Below are positions 38,425 through 47,036 of a stretch of DNA of 64,000 nt, piece after piece. Source of the DNA: Yoonia sp. R2331 (GTDB lineage: Bacteria; Pseudomonadota; Alphaproteobacteria; Rhodobacterales; Rhodobacteraceae); the NCBI RefSeq assembly GCF_041103235.1, contig NZ_JBGCUN010000002.1, positions 495,001-559,000 on the forward strand, written 5' to 3'. The notes beneath the pieces are model-generated. The model was not told the DNA's origin and did not search any database. It saw only the letters and a program-made list of their open reading frames with translations. Each line of letters opens with the position of its first letter. The stretch's first letter is position 1. A program made the translations under genes and the position numbers.

Positions 38425-39489
38425 ATGACGATCAAAGATGCATACGCCGCCGCAGTTGCCGCCGGCACGTTGAAAGAAGATGCCGCCCAACTTGCGGTCT
38501 TGCCGGAACTGGAACGCATTCGCCGCGCCATGGGTGCGCCTGTCAAACGCACCGGGTTCTTTCGCAAAACGGCAGAGGCAGTGCCGGGGCTTTATATGTG
38601 GGGCGGGGTCGGGCGTGGCAAATCCATGCTGATGGACCTGCTTTATGACCATGTCGATGCACCCAAGGACCGGCAGCATTTTCATGCGTTTATGCAGTGG
38701 GTTCACGCTGAGATGGCCGAGGCGCGCAAAGCGGGCGTGGATGATGCAATCAAGCCCGTCGCCGCAAAGCTGACCGAGAGAATCCGCTTTTTGGCTTTTG
38801 ACGAAATGCAGATCACCGACATTACCGATGCGATGATCGTAGGCCGCTTGTTCGAAGCGTTGTTTGCGGCGGGCGTCACGGTGGTCACCACTTCGAACCG
38901 TCCGCCGGATGACCTGTATAAGAACGGACTGAACCGGCAGTTGTTCCTGCCCTTTATTGAGCTGATCAAGGAACGATTGGTCGTGCACGAACTGACAAGT
39001 GTCACTGACCACCGGCAGGGCCGGCTGGCGGGGGCCGCGCGTTACTTTACCCCGCTGAATGCCGATACCCGCGCGGGCATGGATGAGGTCTGGGCCGATC
39101 TGACCCAAGGTCAGTCCGAAGCGCTGACACTACACGTGAAAGGCCGCGAGGTTGTGTTGCCGCGCTTTCACAACGGCGTGGCCCGTGTGCCGTTTTTTGA
39201 ACTATGCGGCAGGCCGTTGGGCGCGGCCGACTATCTGACGCTGGCCGAAACGGTGCGGGTTCTGCTGATCGACGATGTCCCGCAATTGGGTCGCCAGAAT
39301 TTCAACGAAGCCAAGCGCTTTGTCACATTGATCGACACGCTTTACGAAGCACGGGTCAAACTGATCTGCTCGGCGGCGGCCACGCCCGAGATGCTTTACC
39401 TCGAAGGCGAAGGCACGTTCGAATTTGAACGCACTGCCAGCCGGTTGCGCGAAATGCAGGCCGCCGATTGGGGCGAAGATCAGGCCTGA
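38425..39489 (+). CDS. zapE: Cell division protein ZapE (AFG1-like ATPase)
   Basis: A 354-residue P-loop ATPase of the AFG1/LACE1 family; ZapE supports Z-ring constriction in E. coli. Walker A is GGVGRGKS at 60-67, followed by HFHAFMQWVH, and the Walker B region is FLAFDEMQITD near 127-137. STSNRPPDDLYKNGLNRQ-like sensor residues follow (TTSNRPPDDLY). Its last 10 bp overlap the convergent LysM gene. Confidence 0.95.
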   Translation: MTIKDAYAAAVAAGTLKEDAAQLAVLPELERIRRAMGAPVKRTGFFRKTAEAVPGLYMWGGVGRGKSMLMDLLYDHVDAPKDRQHFHAFMQWVHAEMAEARKAGVDDAIKPVAAKLTERIRFLAFDEMQITDITDAMIVGRLFEALFAAGVTVVTTSNRPPDDLYKNGLNRQLFLPFIELIKERLVVHELTSVTDHRQGRLAGAARYFTPLNADTRAGMDEVWADLTQGQSEALTLHVKGREVVLPRFHNGVARVPFFELCGRPLGAADYLTLAETVRVLLIDDVPQLGRQNFNEAKRFVTLIDTLYEARVKLICSAAATPEMLYLEGEGTFEFERTASRLREMQAADWGEDQA

Positions 39490-40325
39490 GGCAGGTTCGG
39501 GATCGCCAGCCTCTGTCCGACGCGGATCTGGTCAGGGCTGGACAGGATGCTACGGTTGGCATCATAGATCAGCGGGAACTTGTTGACGTTGCCGTAGAAT
39601 TTGACAGCAATCGCACCAAGGCTGTCGCCGGGGCTGACCGTGTAAAAGCGGTACTGTTCTGTTTCTGTGGCGCGCTGGACCACGCGAACCTCAACCCCGG
39701 TTCCGTCGCCTGTTGGCACTTCTGGTACAGCAGGCGCATCCCCACCTGCGGCAATCTGCGCCTCACTCAAGATGGACTGCAGCAGGATCGCGGTATCCAC
39801 ACGCCCGTCAGCGGTGACAAGGATTTCCGGCACGGTCAACTGACCTGCCACGGCCGCCTCGTTCAGCAGGCTGTCAATCTCCGCGTCAGGTCGGCCTTCT
39901 TTCAGCGCGGCGACGACCAATGTCTCAAGCGCAGAGATGGGTTTGGGCGGTGATAGTGCCGTCGGGCTGCCCGTTGTTGCACCAATGTCGGCAAGGACGT
40001 CGCTGGACAGATTGGCAATCTCGGCATCAGCCACCGGCACATCAATTGTAAGGCCCAGCCCGGCCAGCACATTGGCCGTTGTGGCAGAGATTGAGCTGTC
40101 GTCGGTCATTACCCGCGGTGCGGGTTCAGGCGCTGCGGCCAAATCATTGGTCGGGGCAGAACCGGGCATAGGCACGCCGGGCAACAAGGATTGGGTAGCT
40201 GCGCGGGTCACGTCAGTGGCCGCTGCCAGCGGTTCGCTGGCTGTGGGTCGGTCACTTGGCGACACCACAATGTAGGCGCACAGGACGACAGCAAACGCAA
40301 AAAGACCCAAGACAGCTCTAATCAT
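39480..40325 (-). CDS. LysM domain protein, cell-envelope
   Basis: A 281-residue protein with an N-terminal hydrophobic segment (residues 2-20, signal anchor), a long Ala/Pro/Thr-rich low-complexity region, and one LysM domain at the C terminus (about 228-278: YRFYTVSPGDSLGAIAVKFY ... IRVGQRLAIPNLPQA). LysM binds N-acetylglucosamine in peptidoglycan. ATG at 40325 chosen for its position at the hydrophobic segment; 40337 is an alternative. The 267-bp gap upstream holds short inverted repeats only. Confidence 0.88.
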   Translation of the reverse strand: MIRAVLGLFAFAVVLCAYIVVSPSDRPTASEPLAAATDVTRAATQSLLPGVPMPGSAPTNDLAAAPEPAPRVMTDDSSISATTANVLAGLGLTIDVPVADAEIANLSSDVLADIGATTGSPTALSPPKPISALETLVVAALKEGRPDAEIDSLLNEAAVAGQLTVPEILVTADGRVDTAILLQSILSEAQIAAGGDAPAVPEVPTGDGTGVEVRVVQRATETEQYRFYTVSPGDSLGAIAVKFYGNVNKFPLIYDANRSILSSPDQIRVGQRLAIPNLPQA

Positions 40326-40592
40326 GACAACCCCCATCCGCACTGCCAATACATATAGATCAATCCGCATAATACGGTGGTGGCAGCCCCGTTGGCACTA
40401 AGATGTAGTGGGTGTGGTTGGGGCATGTCAAAGGGGGAATGACAGGTTTTGCGACAAAAGTGTCAGCCGGGACACTGAAACAAGAAGACAGGCCAAAGCC
40501 TGCCCCCTCGCCCTGCCAAGATCGTCGGACCACGCACAATGTTTGGGCGCATGTCCCGTTGTGCCGAATCTAGTCTGACAGATGATTCGCCG

Positions 40593-41135
40593 TCAATCGG
40601 AATGATTCGGTTTCGTTGATTTGCTCATCAACGGCACCTGTCTGCAGGTTGGCGCATTCGCACCCGCCACGGCAACAAGCGGCGTGTCGGGTGCGATGCT
40701 GCTATCGCGCGCCCAACTGCCGTTTACGCAAACGTCCTGCGCGTGGTTGCCGGAATTGAAGCCAAAGCCCGGGTTGCCACAATCGGTGACCGCACCATTG
40801 GCGTTCCAGCCCTGGCTGTAGCTGGCCGGAAAGCTGCCGCCGGTCGGAAAGCTTTGCGTGTCGAGATCAAAGCGCAGGTGCCACGTGGCCCCGTCACGCA
40901 GATCACGCATGTCCCACGTGCCAAGCAGATTGCCGTTGTGGTAGCCAGCGATCTTGAATGCGGTCACGTCCGCCTCTGTCGCGACGCCGGTAGCCCCGTC
41001 GGCGATTTGCATCTTGCCGGTCATGGAATAGCCATTGGCCCCGATCCAGCAGAACGAAAAATCCTGCGCAACAAGGGCGGATGGGGCGGAAAATGCGGCC
41101 ACGAGGGCGGCGGTAAATGCGAAACGATGCGACAT
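40593..41135 (-). CDS. Secreted hypothetical protein
   Basis: A 180-residue protein with a clear signal peptide (MSHRFAFTAALVAAFSAPSALVAQ, cleavage near residue 23). The mature part has several cysteines and many Gly, Asn and aromatic residues (FCWIGANGYSMTGKM; NGNLLGTWDMRDLRDG), suggesting a periplasmic or extracellular beta-rich domain. I recognise no family by motif. An N-terminal extension to 41264 is possible in frame but lacks signal-peptide character. Confidence 0.72.
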   Translation of the reverse strand: MSHRFAFTAALVAAFSAPSALVAQDFSFCWIGANGYSMTGKMQIADGATGVATEADVTAFKIAGYHNGNLLGTWDMRDLRDGATWHLRFDLDTQSFPTGGSFPASYSQGWNANGAVTDCGNPGFGFNSGNHAQDVCVNGSWARDSSIAPDTPLVAVAGANAPTCRQVPLMSKSTKPNHSD

Positions 41136-41275
41136 ACGAAAACCTGTGAAATGTGGCGAGATCATAGCACAGACACCGCGCAATTGGGAATAATTGCCCG
41201 GCATTCCGGCGCGCTGATGATCAATCCGTGAAGGATACACAAACCGTGCACATTCCATGCACAACGCAGGGGGGC

Positions 41276-41887
41276 TTAGGACGCGGTTTCAGCGACACTT
41301 AGCCCCAGCGCGACCCAAACAAGCATTCCGCCCCGGTAATAGGTGATCCGGTCGGCGGGGTAACCAGCGTCAAGCAGGGCTGCGACAAGGGCGGTGGCTT
41401 GGTCGTCTGCGGGGCCGCTGTCATAGATCATCACCGGCGCTGCGGTGTCGAAGGTCAGCCTATCGGCCACACGTTGCGCACCCAGTGCCATCAGAATGTC
41501 GACGCGGTAAGGGTTGTCCGGCTGCAACACGGCGACGGGGATATTGGTCGACCCGGCAATGGCACCCCCGTCACGGGCACCACGGTTGCGCGCGTCGATC
41601 AAAAGGCCGCCACCATTGGCAACTGTCTGGCTCAGAAAGCGGATCACTTCAGGTTCGCCCACTGTTGCGACACCAGCACCCGCCAGCGTAGGTGACAAAC
41701 ACACTGTGCCACATCCCGCGGGCCGCGCCGTCAATGGCCCCAAGCGCGCCAGGTCGGCGCTGGGCGCTTGCGTAATCGCAGCGGCGTTTGCATCAAAAGC
41801 TACGTTTTGTGCGGATGAATCCTGGGCAAGGGCAGTCGATGCCAGCAAGGCAACCGCAGCAACAGGCAAATATCTACGCAACATCAT
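41276..41887 (-). CDS. Secreted rhodanese-like protein lacking the active cysteine
   Basis: A 203-residue protein with a signal peptide (RRYLPVAAVALLASTALA). The mature half carries a rhodanese fold: LLIDARNRGARDGGAIAGSTNIP and a final YPADRITYYRGGMLVWVALG. In active rhodaneses a Cys begins the catalytic loop after the strand VxxYC; here the matching place reads VMIYDSGPADDQA, with no cysteine, so sulfur transfer is unlikely. The Cys pair GCGTVC near residue 60 lies before the domain. Related to periplasmic CXXCW-type rhodanese proteins only distantly. ATG at 41887 chosen over the adjacent 41884. Confidence 0.8.
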   Translation of the reverse strand: MMLRRYLPVAAVALLASTALAQDSSAQNVAFDANAAAITQAPSADLARLGPLTARPAGCGTVCLSPTLAGAGVATVGEPEVIRFLSQTVANGGGLLIDARNRGARDGGAIAGSTNIPVAVLQPDNPYRVDILMALGAQRVADRLTFDTAAPVMIYDSGPADDQATALVAALLDAGYPADRITYYRGGMLVWVALGLSVAETAS

Positions 41888-42247
41888 GTCAAACCCCCAC
41901 GTCGGACAATCTATATATTGACCACCCTCCAATACGCTGAGGATTTTCAGTCAACTGCCCCAGATATAGACACTGCCGGAATCGCGCGTCAAAGGGTAAT
42001 TTTCAACCAATTGCAGAGTGTCGCAGCGATGTTGCGCACGGCGGGTTGGTCGGGCAGGCCCAAGCGCAATGGCCAGCCCAGACAGGGGACCAGCCTGCGC
42101 GGTGGTGAGGATCGGCGCGAGGTTGAGGGTGAACGATCACCGAAAAGTCGGCTGTCAGGGGCCTCAATGGCGCGTGCGGCCTGTCCAAACTTGCGGTTCC
42201 CATTACCGAAAAAGTGGGTCATTTTTTCGCAAACGATTGGAGCATGA
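41888..42247. other. Intergenic stretch, 360 bp, no recognised gene
   Basis: Frames are open on both strands but none has a start signal or a protein-like composition. On the minus strand, two neighbouring frames each read somewhat protein-like (APILTTAQAGPLSGLAIAL, then GLPDQPAVRNIAATLCNWLK) as if joined by a frameshift, so a decayed gene remnant cannot be excluded. No RNA gene signature (SRP, 6S, RNase P, tmRNA) was found. Confidence 0.4.
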
Positions 42248-42487
42248 ATGGAACCTCGCGAAACCCCCATGTACGTCAAAGTTGGTCTGTTCGGGGTTGG
42301 TTCCCGAATAGCCGCCCAACTTTATCTGTTGGCCAGTCTTGCCCTGGCCGTCGGGCTGACTCTTTTTCTTGCGAAGCCTTGGGGGCTTCTCTTTCTACTG
42401 GCGGCGGCTTGGTATTGGGTCGCGATCAAATGGATGGACGCGCATGATGGCTGGCGCAGGTCATTGACCGCAAGAAAGGACCGCTAG
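42248..42487 (+). CDS. Small two-helix membrane protein
   Basis: A 79-residue protein: a short soluble N terminus (PMYVKVGLFGVG), one hydrophobic segment at about 22-40 and a second at 44-60 (GLLFLLAAAWYWVAIKW), then a basic tail. It resembles small uncharacterised proteins I associate with Rhodobacteraceae. Its TAG stop interlocks (CTAG) with that of the convergent folC gene. Function unknown. Confidence 0.7.
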   Translation: MEPRETPMYVKVGLFGVGSRIAAQLYLLASLALAVGLTLFLAKPWGLLFLLAAAWYWVAIKWMDAHDGWRRSLTARKDR

Positions 42488-43773
42488 GTGCCATCCGGGT
42501 GGTTTTCGCGCAGGACGTGGCCTGCAAGGTAGAGCGAGCCGCAGATCAGAATACGCGCGGCTGGATCGTCCGCCGTCACGGCGGCCAATGCTGCTTGCAA
42601 CGAGGGCGCGGTGTCGACCTGTTCAAACCCGGCTTTGCGCGCAAAGTCTGCGGTCTCATCCGCTGGGATCGTGGCGGGTTCATCGGGGATCGAAATCGCG
42701 GTTAGGCTGGCGGCCTGCCCTGCCAGCGGGCGCAGGTAGCCCGTGATGTCCTTGGTGTTCAGCATCCCGCAGATTAGATGTGTCGGGCGGGCGGGTAACC
42801 CGGCAAGTGTCGTGGCCAATGCAATCCCCGCGGCAGGGTTATGCCCGCCATCCAGCCAAAGCTCTGACGGGTGGGCGGCCTTGACCAGAGCCCCGTCTGT
42901 CAGCCGTTGCATCCGGGCGGGCCAAGTGGCGTGGGTCATGGCGGCGGCGCAGGCGTCCTCGTCCCTGTCCAGCACGCGAAGCGCCGCGATGGCCGCACCT
43001 GCATTCATGATCTGATGCGGCCCGGACAGCACCGGCAGAGGCAGGTCCCGCAGGCCACGGTCGTCCTGATAGACGAGCCGCCCCGCCTCAACGCTGACGT
43101 GCCAGTCCTGACCGTGCACGAAAAGCGGGGCACCTGCACGGGCCGCGACCCGTTCGATCACATCAAGGGCTTCATCCTTCTGCGGGCCGACGACGCAGGG
43201 CACGCCGCGTTTGATGATCCCTGCCTTTTCGCCCGCGATCTGCGCCAGTGTGTCCCCCAGAAACGCCTGATGATCCAGATCGACCGGGGTGATGACTGTC
43301 ACAGCGGGCCGGTCAATGACGTTCGTTGCGTCCAGCCGTCCGCCAAGGCCAACCTCAAGAAGCACAAAGTCCGCGGGTGTTTCAGCAAATGCCACAAGAG
43401 CCGCGACGGTCGTGATCTCAAAATACGTGATCGGATCGTCTGTGCCATTGGCGAGGTAGCATCGGTCCAGCACGTCGATCAGCGCCGGTTCGGAAATCAG
43501 ATTGCCTGCAAGACGGATGCGTTCATGGAACCGCGCCAAATGGGGCGATGTATAGGCGTGCACCGCTGCGCCCGACGACTCAAGCCCCGCGCGGATCATG
43601 GCTTGGGTCGACCCCTTGCCGTTGGTGCCGGCGATATGGATGACCGGTGGCAGCTTTTCCTGCGGGTTGTCCATCAGCGCAAGCAACCGCCAGACCCGGT
43701 CAAGCGTCAGGTCAATAATCTTCGGATGCAAGGTCATCATCCGGGTCAGGATGGCGTCAGAGGATTGCGTCAC
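42484..43773 (-). CDS. folC: Bifunctional folylpolyglutamate / dihydrofolate synthase
   Basis: A 429-residue Mur-ligase-family enzyme adding glutamate to dihydropteroate and to folates. The ATP-binding loop is GTNGKGST at 49-56; LVEVGLGGRLDATNVI-type family text (LLEVGLGGRLDATNVID near 137) and DLDHQAFLGDTL follow. I place the start at GTG 43773, which has GGAAAGG upstream and begins the family-like sequence; it overlaps the end of the small membrane protein gene by 4 bp, so accD, that gene and folC form one operon. Confidence 0.93.
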   Translation of the reverse strand: MTQSSDAILTRMMTLHPKIIDLTLDRVWRLLALMDNPQEKLPPVIHIAGTNGKGSTQAMIRAGLESSGAAVHAYTSPHLARFHERIRLAGNLISEPALIDVLDRCYLANGTDDPITYFEITTVAALVAFAETPADFVLLEVGLGGRLDATNVIDRPAVTVITPVDLDHQAFLGDTLAQIAGEKAGIIKRGVPCVVGPQKDEALDVIERVAARAGAPLFVHGQDWHVSVEAGRLVYQDDRGLRDLPLPVLSGPHQIMNAGAAIAALRVLDRDEDACAAAMTHATWPARMQRLTDGALVKAAHPSELWLDGGHNPAAGIALATTLAGLPARPTHLICGMLNTKDITGYLRPLAGQAASLTAISIPDEPATIPADETADFARKAGFEQVDTAPSLQAALAAVTADDPAARILICGSLYLAGHVLRENHPDGT

Positions 43774-44168
43774 CGCGGTACCTTTCCGGTCTGGATCAAC
43801 TGCAGGATCATGACGCCTGCCACAATGTCGAAACTGGCGCAGAACGCGGGCCACCAGCTGGGCCCCGGCGTAGCGATGAACCCCGCGATAATGTCAAAGA
43901 TGCCGTGGGCGATCAGGCCGCCTGCCAACAAGAACAGGCCCCGGTGATAGGCCCGTAGTGCAAGAAACGTGAAACCCGCAAAGATCAGAAGATGTAGCAC
44001 CAACCCTGCGGCGTCGGCCTCGGCGGCGGCAAAGACGGGGTAGAACACGGCGACAGCCATCAAAAGCACAGCAGCGCCAGAGCGTTCAGACAACATGCCG
44101 TTGCGTTGCATGGTCCAAATGCTGCCACCCCCGGCAAGCGCCCCCACCAGCGCCGCCAGCAGGATCAC
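43770..44168 (-). CDS. Hypothetical four-helix membrane protein
   Basis: A 132-residue hydrophobic protein with about four membrane segments and no charged catalytic motif. It starts with GTG in the accD stop codon (1-bp overlap) and its stop overlaps the folC GTG by 4 bp. It is therefore translated from the accD-folC transcript. I do not recognise a family. Confidence 0.8.
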   Translation of the reverse strand: MILLAALVGALAGGGSIWTMQRNGMLSERSGAAVLLMAVAVFYPVFAAAEADAAGLVLHLLIFAGFTFLALRAYHRGLFLLAGGLIAHGIFDIIAGFIATPGPSWWPAFCASFDIVAGVMILQLIQTGKVPR

Positions 44169-45115
44169 TATTGCCTGCCCTGTTCGGGGATCGCATCAGG
44201 CGGCAGGTCTGCTGCGGGCTCTTCCGCCGGGCCCTCGGGCGCAGGCAAGTCGCCTTTGACGGCGGGGTCCTGCTTCATCATCATGCGCAGGATCGTGACC
44301 AGCTCTTCCTTGAGGTCGGTGCGCTTGGTCACTCGGTCCAGCATCCCGTGGTCCAGCAGGTACTCTGCGCGCTGGAACCCCTCGGGCAATTTCTCACCAA
44401 TGGTCTGTTCGATCACCCGCGCCCCGGCAAAGCCAATAAGCGCATTGGGCTCAGCGATCTGCACATCGCCCAGCATCGCATAAGACGCGGTCACACCACC
44501 GGTGGTCGGATGGGTCAGCACGACAACATAGGGCAGGCCTGCCTCTTTCAGCATCTGCACCGCAATCGTGGTGCGCGGCATCTGCATCAGGCCCAAAATG
44601 CCTTCTTGCATGCGGGCGCCACCTGCGGCGGAAAACAGCACCAGCGGGCGATGCATGGCGATAGCGCGTTCGGCCGCCGCGATGATGGCGTTGCCCACGT
44701 ACATCGACATCGAGCCGCCCATAAAGGAAAAATCCTGAACGGCCGCCACAATGGGCGTGCGGCCAATCTCGCCCTCGGCCACAAGCATCGCGTCTTTCTG
44801 GCCGGTCTTTTTACGGGCGTCCTTGATCCGGTCGGTATAGCGTTTCTGATCGCGGAAGTGCAGCGGGTCAGCGACCGGGTCCGGCACCGCAACTTCGACA
44901 AAAACACCGTTGTCGAAGAGCGATTTCAGGCGATCCACGGCCGAGATGGGCATGTGGTGATCGCAGTTGGTGCAGACGTTCAGATTGTCGGCAAGTTCCC
45001 GGTGGAACAGCATGGTTCCGCATTCGTCACACTTGGTCCACAGGTTGTCCGGTACCTCACGCCGCGAAAACAGCGAATTGATGGTGGGACGCACATAGTT
45101 GGTGATCCAGTTCAT
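44168..45115 (-). CDS. accD: Acetyl-CoA carboxylase carboxyltransferase subunit beta
   Basis: A 315-residue subunit that with AccA transfers carboxyl from biotin to acetyl-CoA, giving malonyl-CoA for fatty acid synthesis. The N-terminal zinc ribbon is complete: Cys29, Cys32, Cys48, Cys51. The crotonase-like core contains [15 protein letters not shown] and [16 protein letters not shown]. It leads the accD-membrane protein-folC operon. The C-terminal Pro/Ala/Glu-rich tail (about 285-315) is variable in the family. Confidence 0.97.
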   Translation of the reverse strand: MNWITNYVRPTINSLFSRREVPDNLWTKCDECGTMLFHRELADNLNVCTNCDHHMPISAVDRLKSLFDNGVFVEVAVPDPVADPLHFRDQKRYTDRIKDARKKTGQKDAMLVAEGEIGRTPIVAAVQDFSFMGGSMSMYVGNAIIAAAERAIAMHRPLVLFSAAGGARMQEGILGLMQMPRTTIAVQMLKEAGLPYVVVLTHPTTGGVTASYAMLGDVQIAEPNALIGFAGARVIEQTIGEKLPEGFQRAEYLLDHGMLDRVTKRTDLKEELVTILRMMMKQDPAVKGDLPAPEGPAEEPAADLPPDAIPEQGRQ

Positions 45116-45235
45116 AACGTGCCTTTCTGCCGACCGTTTCGGAGATAATCAGCCGCGACAAGGAATGCAATTGTCAAAGCGTTTAGGACTTGTTAGCCGA
45201 TACTCTACGTGTGGTTGAGTGTAGGGTTAACGAAC

Positions 45236-46993
45236 GTGGCAATTTCGAGGATTGACCAGATCGGTGGGGTGGCCGGTCAGGTGTTGCTGGTTGAAAGCGT
45301 TCAGGTCGGTGGACGGACTTACGTCTATACTGAAACGAACAGCGAAATTGACGGGATCGGACTTTACCGGCTTCGTAACAGCGGCGACCTGCAATATATC
45401 GGGCAAGAGCTGGCGATTGGCGATTTGCCGGATTTCTACTACTTCCGGCCCGAGGATTTGGCGCGGCCTTCCGGGTTTGGCAGCTACACGGACTTTTTCG
45501 GTCAGCTGACGCTGGTGACCTATGGGCGCTTTGATAGCCTGACCGAAGACACCGTCGATGACGGGCTGCAATTCTTCGCTATTGCCTCTGACGGTACCTT
45601 GTCGCTAAGCGGCGTGGTCCCGCGTGATCCGGGTTTGGACGTCACGCTGGAAGGGTATGTGCCCGATGCCTTTGACGACGGCATTTTCTTTCAGATTGTA
45701 GACATGGGCGGCAACACCAACGATCAGCTGATCTTCTCGGTGATCGACAGTGCCACTTCACTGGACACCTATTCATATACGCTACAATCTAGCATCGCCG
45801 ACACGGCCTTTGCCGTTGACGACGATTCCCGTTCACTGATGTTTTATGTCGATGATGACGGCGGCCAAATTCGCTGGGTCAATGTCAGCCCGTTTACCGG
45901 AAGCGGTCAAACTGGTGTCTTGGATGGTTCCGGGGGGTTATCCGCAGACAAGGTGGCCGCTGATCTGGAAGTGCTGCGCATGGGCGGCGACGACTTCGTG
46001 ATCTCGGTCAGCGAGAAAGACGGGCTGCGGGCGTTTGAATACACCAATTTCGTAAGTTCGGTGGGGCTGGATGGCTTGTTTGGCAAGCTCAGCTCTCAGA
46101 ATGGCACCAAGAACTGGTCGACCGACATTATCGAGACCTTTTCGATTGGTGATCGGGGGTTTGTTGTTGCGGGTGGCGACAAGCTGACGGTTTTTGAACT
46201 GGACGATGATGGGCGCTTTTTCAACATGAACCGTAAAGGCAACTTTGACGGTTCTATAAATGATATCGACGTGGTCGTGCGCAAAGGCAACGGCGTCATC
46301 ACGGTCGCAACAGATGACGGGGTCGAGACATTTGTCTTCACGCCAGAGCAGGCGCGCGATGTAAACGGGACCAACAGCCGCGATGTCATTTCTGGCGACT
46401 CCCGCAACAATGACTTTGACGGCAACGGCGGCAACGACATCCTGCGCGGTGGGCGGGGTAACGATAGCCTGTCAGGCGATGCCGGTTTCGACAGTCTTTA
46501 CGGTGCGGACGGCAACGACGAAATCTTTGGTGGCGACGGCAATGATTTCGTTTCTGGCGGTAGCGGCAACGATTTTGTGTCTGGCGGTGATGGCTTTGAC
46601 AAGATCAATGGCGGCAGTGGGAACGATCGGCTGTTCGGTGGCAATACCGGCGACATCATCTATGGCGGCAGCGACAACGATCTGGTTGCAGGCGGCAATG
46701 GCAATGACCGATTGTTCGACGGCAAGGGCGTTGACGTTCTGGTTGGCGGTGCCGGGTCGGACGTTTTCGTGATGGCGCAAGATGGTCAGGTGGATACGAT
46801 CCGCACATGGGAAACGCGCGACCGGATTGATCTGCGTGCCTTTGGAAAAGACCTCGATTTCCAGGACCTTGACATCCGGCAGCGCCCAGACGGCAACCTG
46901 AATATCTTCATCGAAGGCGAAATCCTGGTGCTGGACGCCAACAACAGGTTGACGGTGGGCAGTTTGCAGCAAGATGACTTTAGTTTTGCGTGA
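45236..46993 (+). CDS. RTX calcium-binding protein, first of a tandem pair
   Basis: A 585-residue probable type I-secreted protein. Residues 1-381 form a domain I cannot name, with repeated strand-like units (GGDDFVISVSEKDGLRAFEY, RGFVVAGGDKLTVFELDDDG) that recall a beta-propeller. Residues about 382-512 are tandem nonapeptides GGxGxDxLx that fold as a Ca2+-binding parallel beta-roll. The end (VDTIRTWETRDRIDLRAF to DDFSFA) is the usual C-terminal secretion region. There is no N-terminal signal peptide, as expected. I chose GTG 45236 because it aligns with the start of the paralog; GTG 45209 would add nine residues. No type I secretion genes are in the window. Confidence 0.85.
   Translation: MAISRIDQIGGVAGQVLLVESVQVGGRTYVYTETNSEIDGIGLYRLRNSGDLQYIGQELAIGDLPDFYYFRPEDLARPSGFGSYTDFFGQLTLVTYGRFDSLTEDTVDDGLQFFAIASDGTLSLSGVVPRDPGLDVTLEGYVPDAFDDGIFFQIVDMGGNTNDQLIFSVIDSATSLDTYSYTLQSSIADTAFAVDDDSRSLMFYVDDDGGQIRWVNVSPFTGSGQTGVLDGSGGLSADKVAADLEVLRMGGDDFVISVSEKDGLRAFEYTNFVSSVGLDGLFGKLSSQNGTKNWSTDIIETFSIGDRGFVVAGGDKLTVFELDDDGRFFNMNRKGNFDGSINDIDVVVRKGNGVITVATDDGVETFVFTPEQARDVNGTNSRDVISGDSRNNDFDGNGGNDILRGGRGNDSLSGDAGFDSLYGADGNDEIFGGDGNDFVSGGSGNDFVSGGDGFDKINGGSGNDRLFGGNTGDIIYGGSDNDLVAGGNGNDRLFDGKGVDVLVGGAGSDVFVMAQDGQVDTIRTWETRDRIDLRAFGKDLDFQDLDIRQRPDGNLNIFIEGEILVLDANNRLTVGSLQQDDFSFA
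46381..46770 (+). repeat. RTX nonapeptide repeat array
   Basis: About fourteen in-frame 27-bp units encoding GG-x-G-(N/D)-D-x-(L/I/F)-x in the first RTX gene, for example GGDGNDFVSGGSGNDFVSGG. These are coding repeats, not a mobile or CRISPR array. Confidence 0.9.
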
Positions 46994-47036
46994 ATGACGC
47001 CTGCTGCTTTGAAATGAAATTTGGCAAGGGATTGGC

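Noticed and set aside
41918-42247. 109-residue plus-strand frame from TTG
   Set aside because: No start signal, Arg/Ser-rich shadow-like composition, and no family features.
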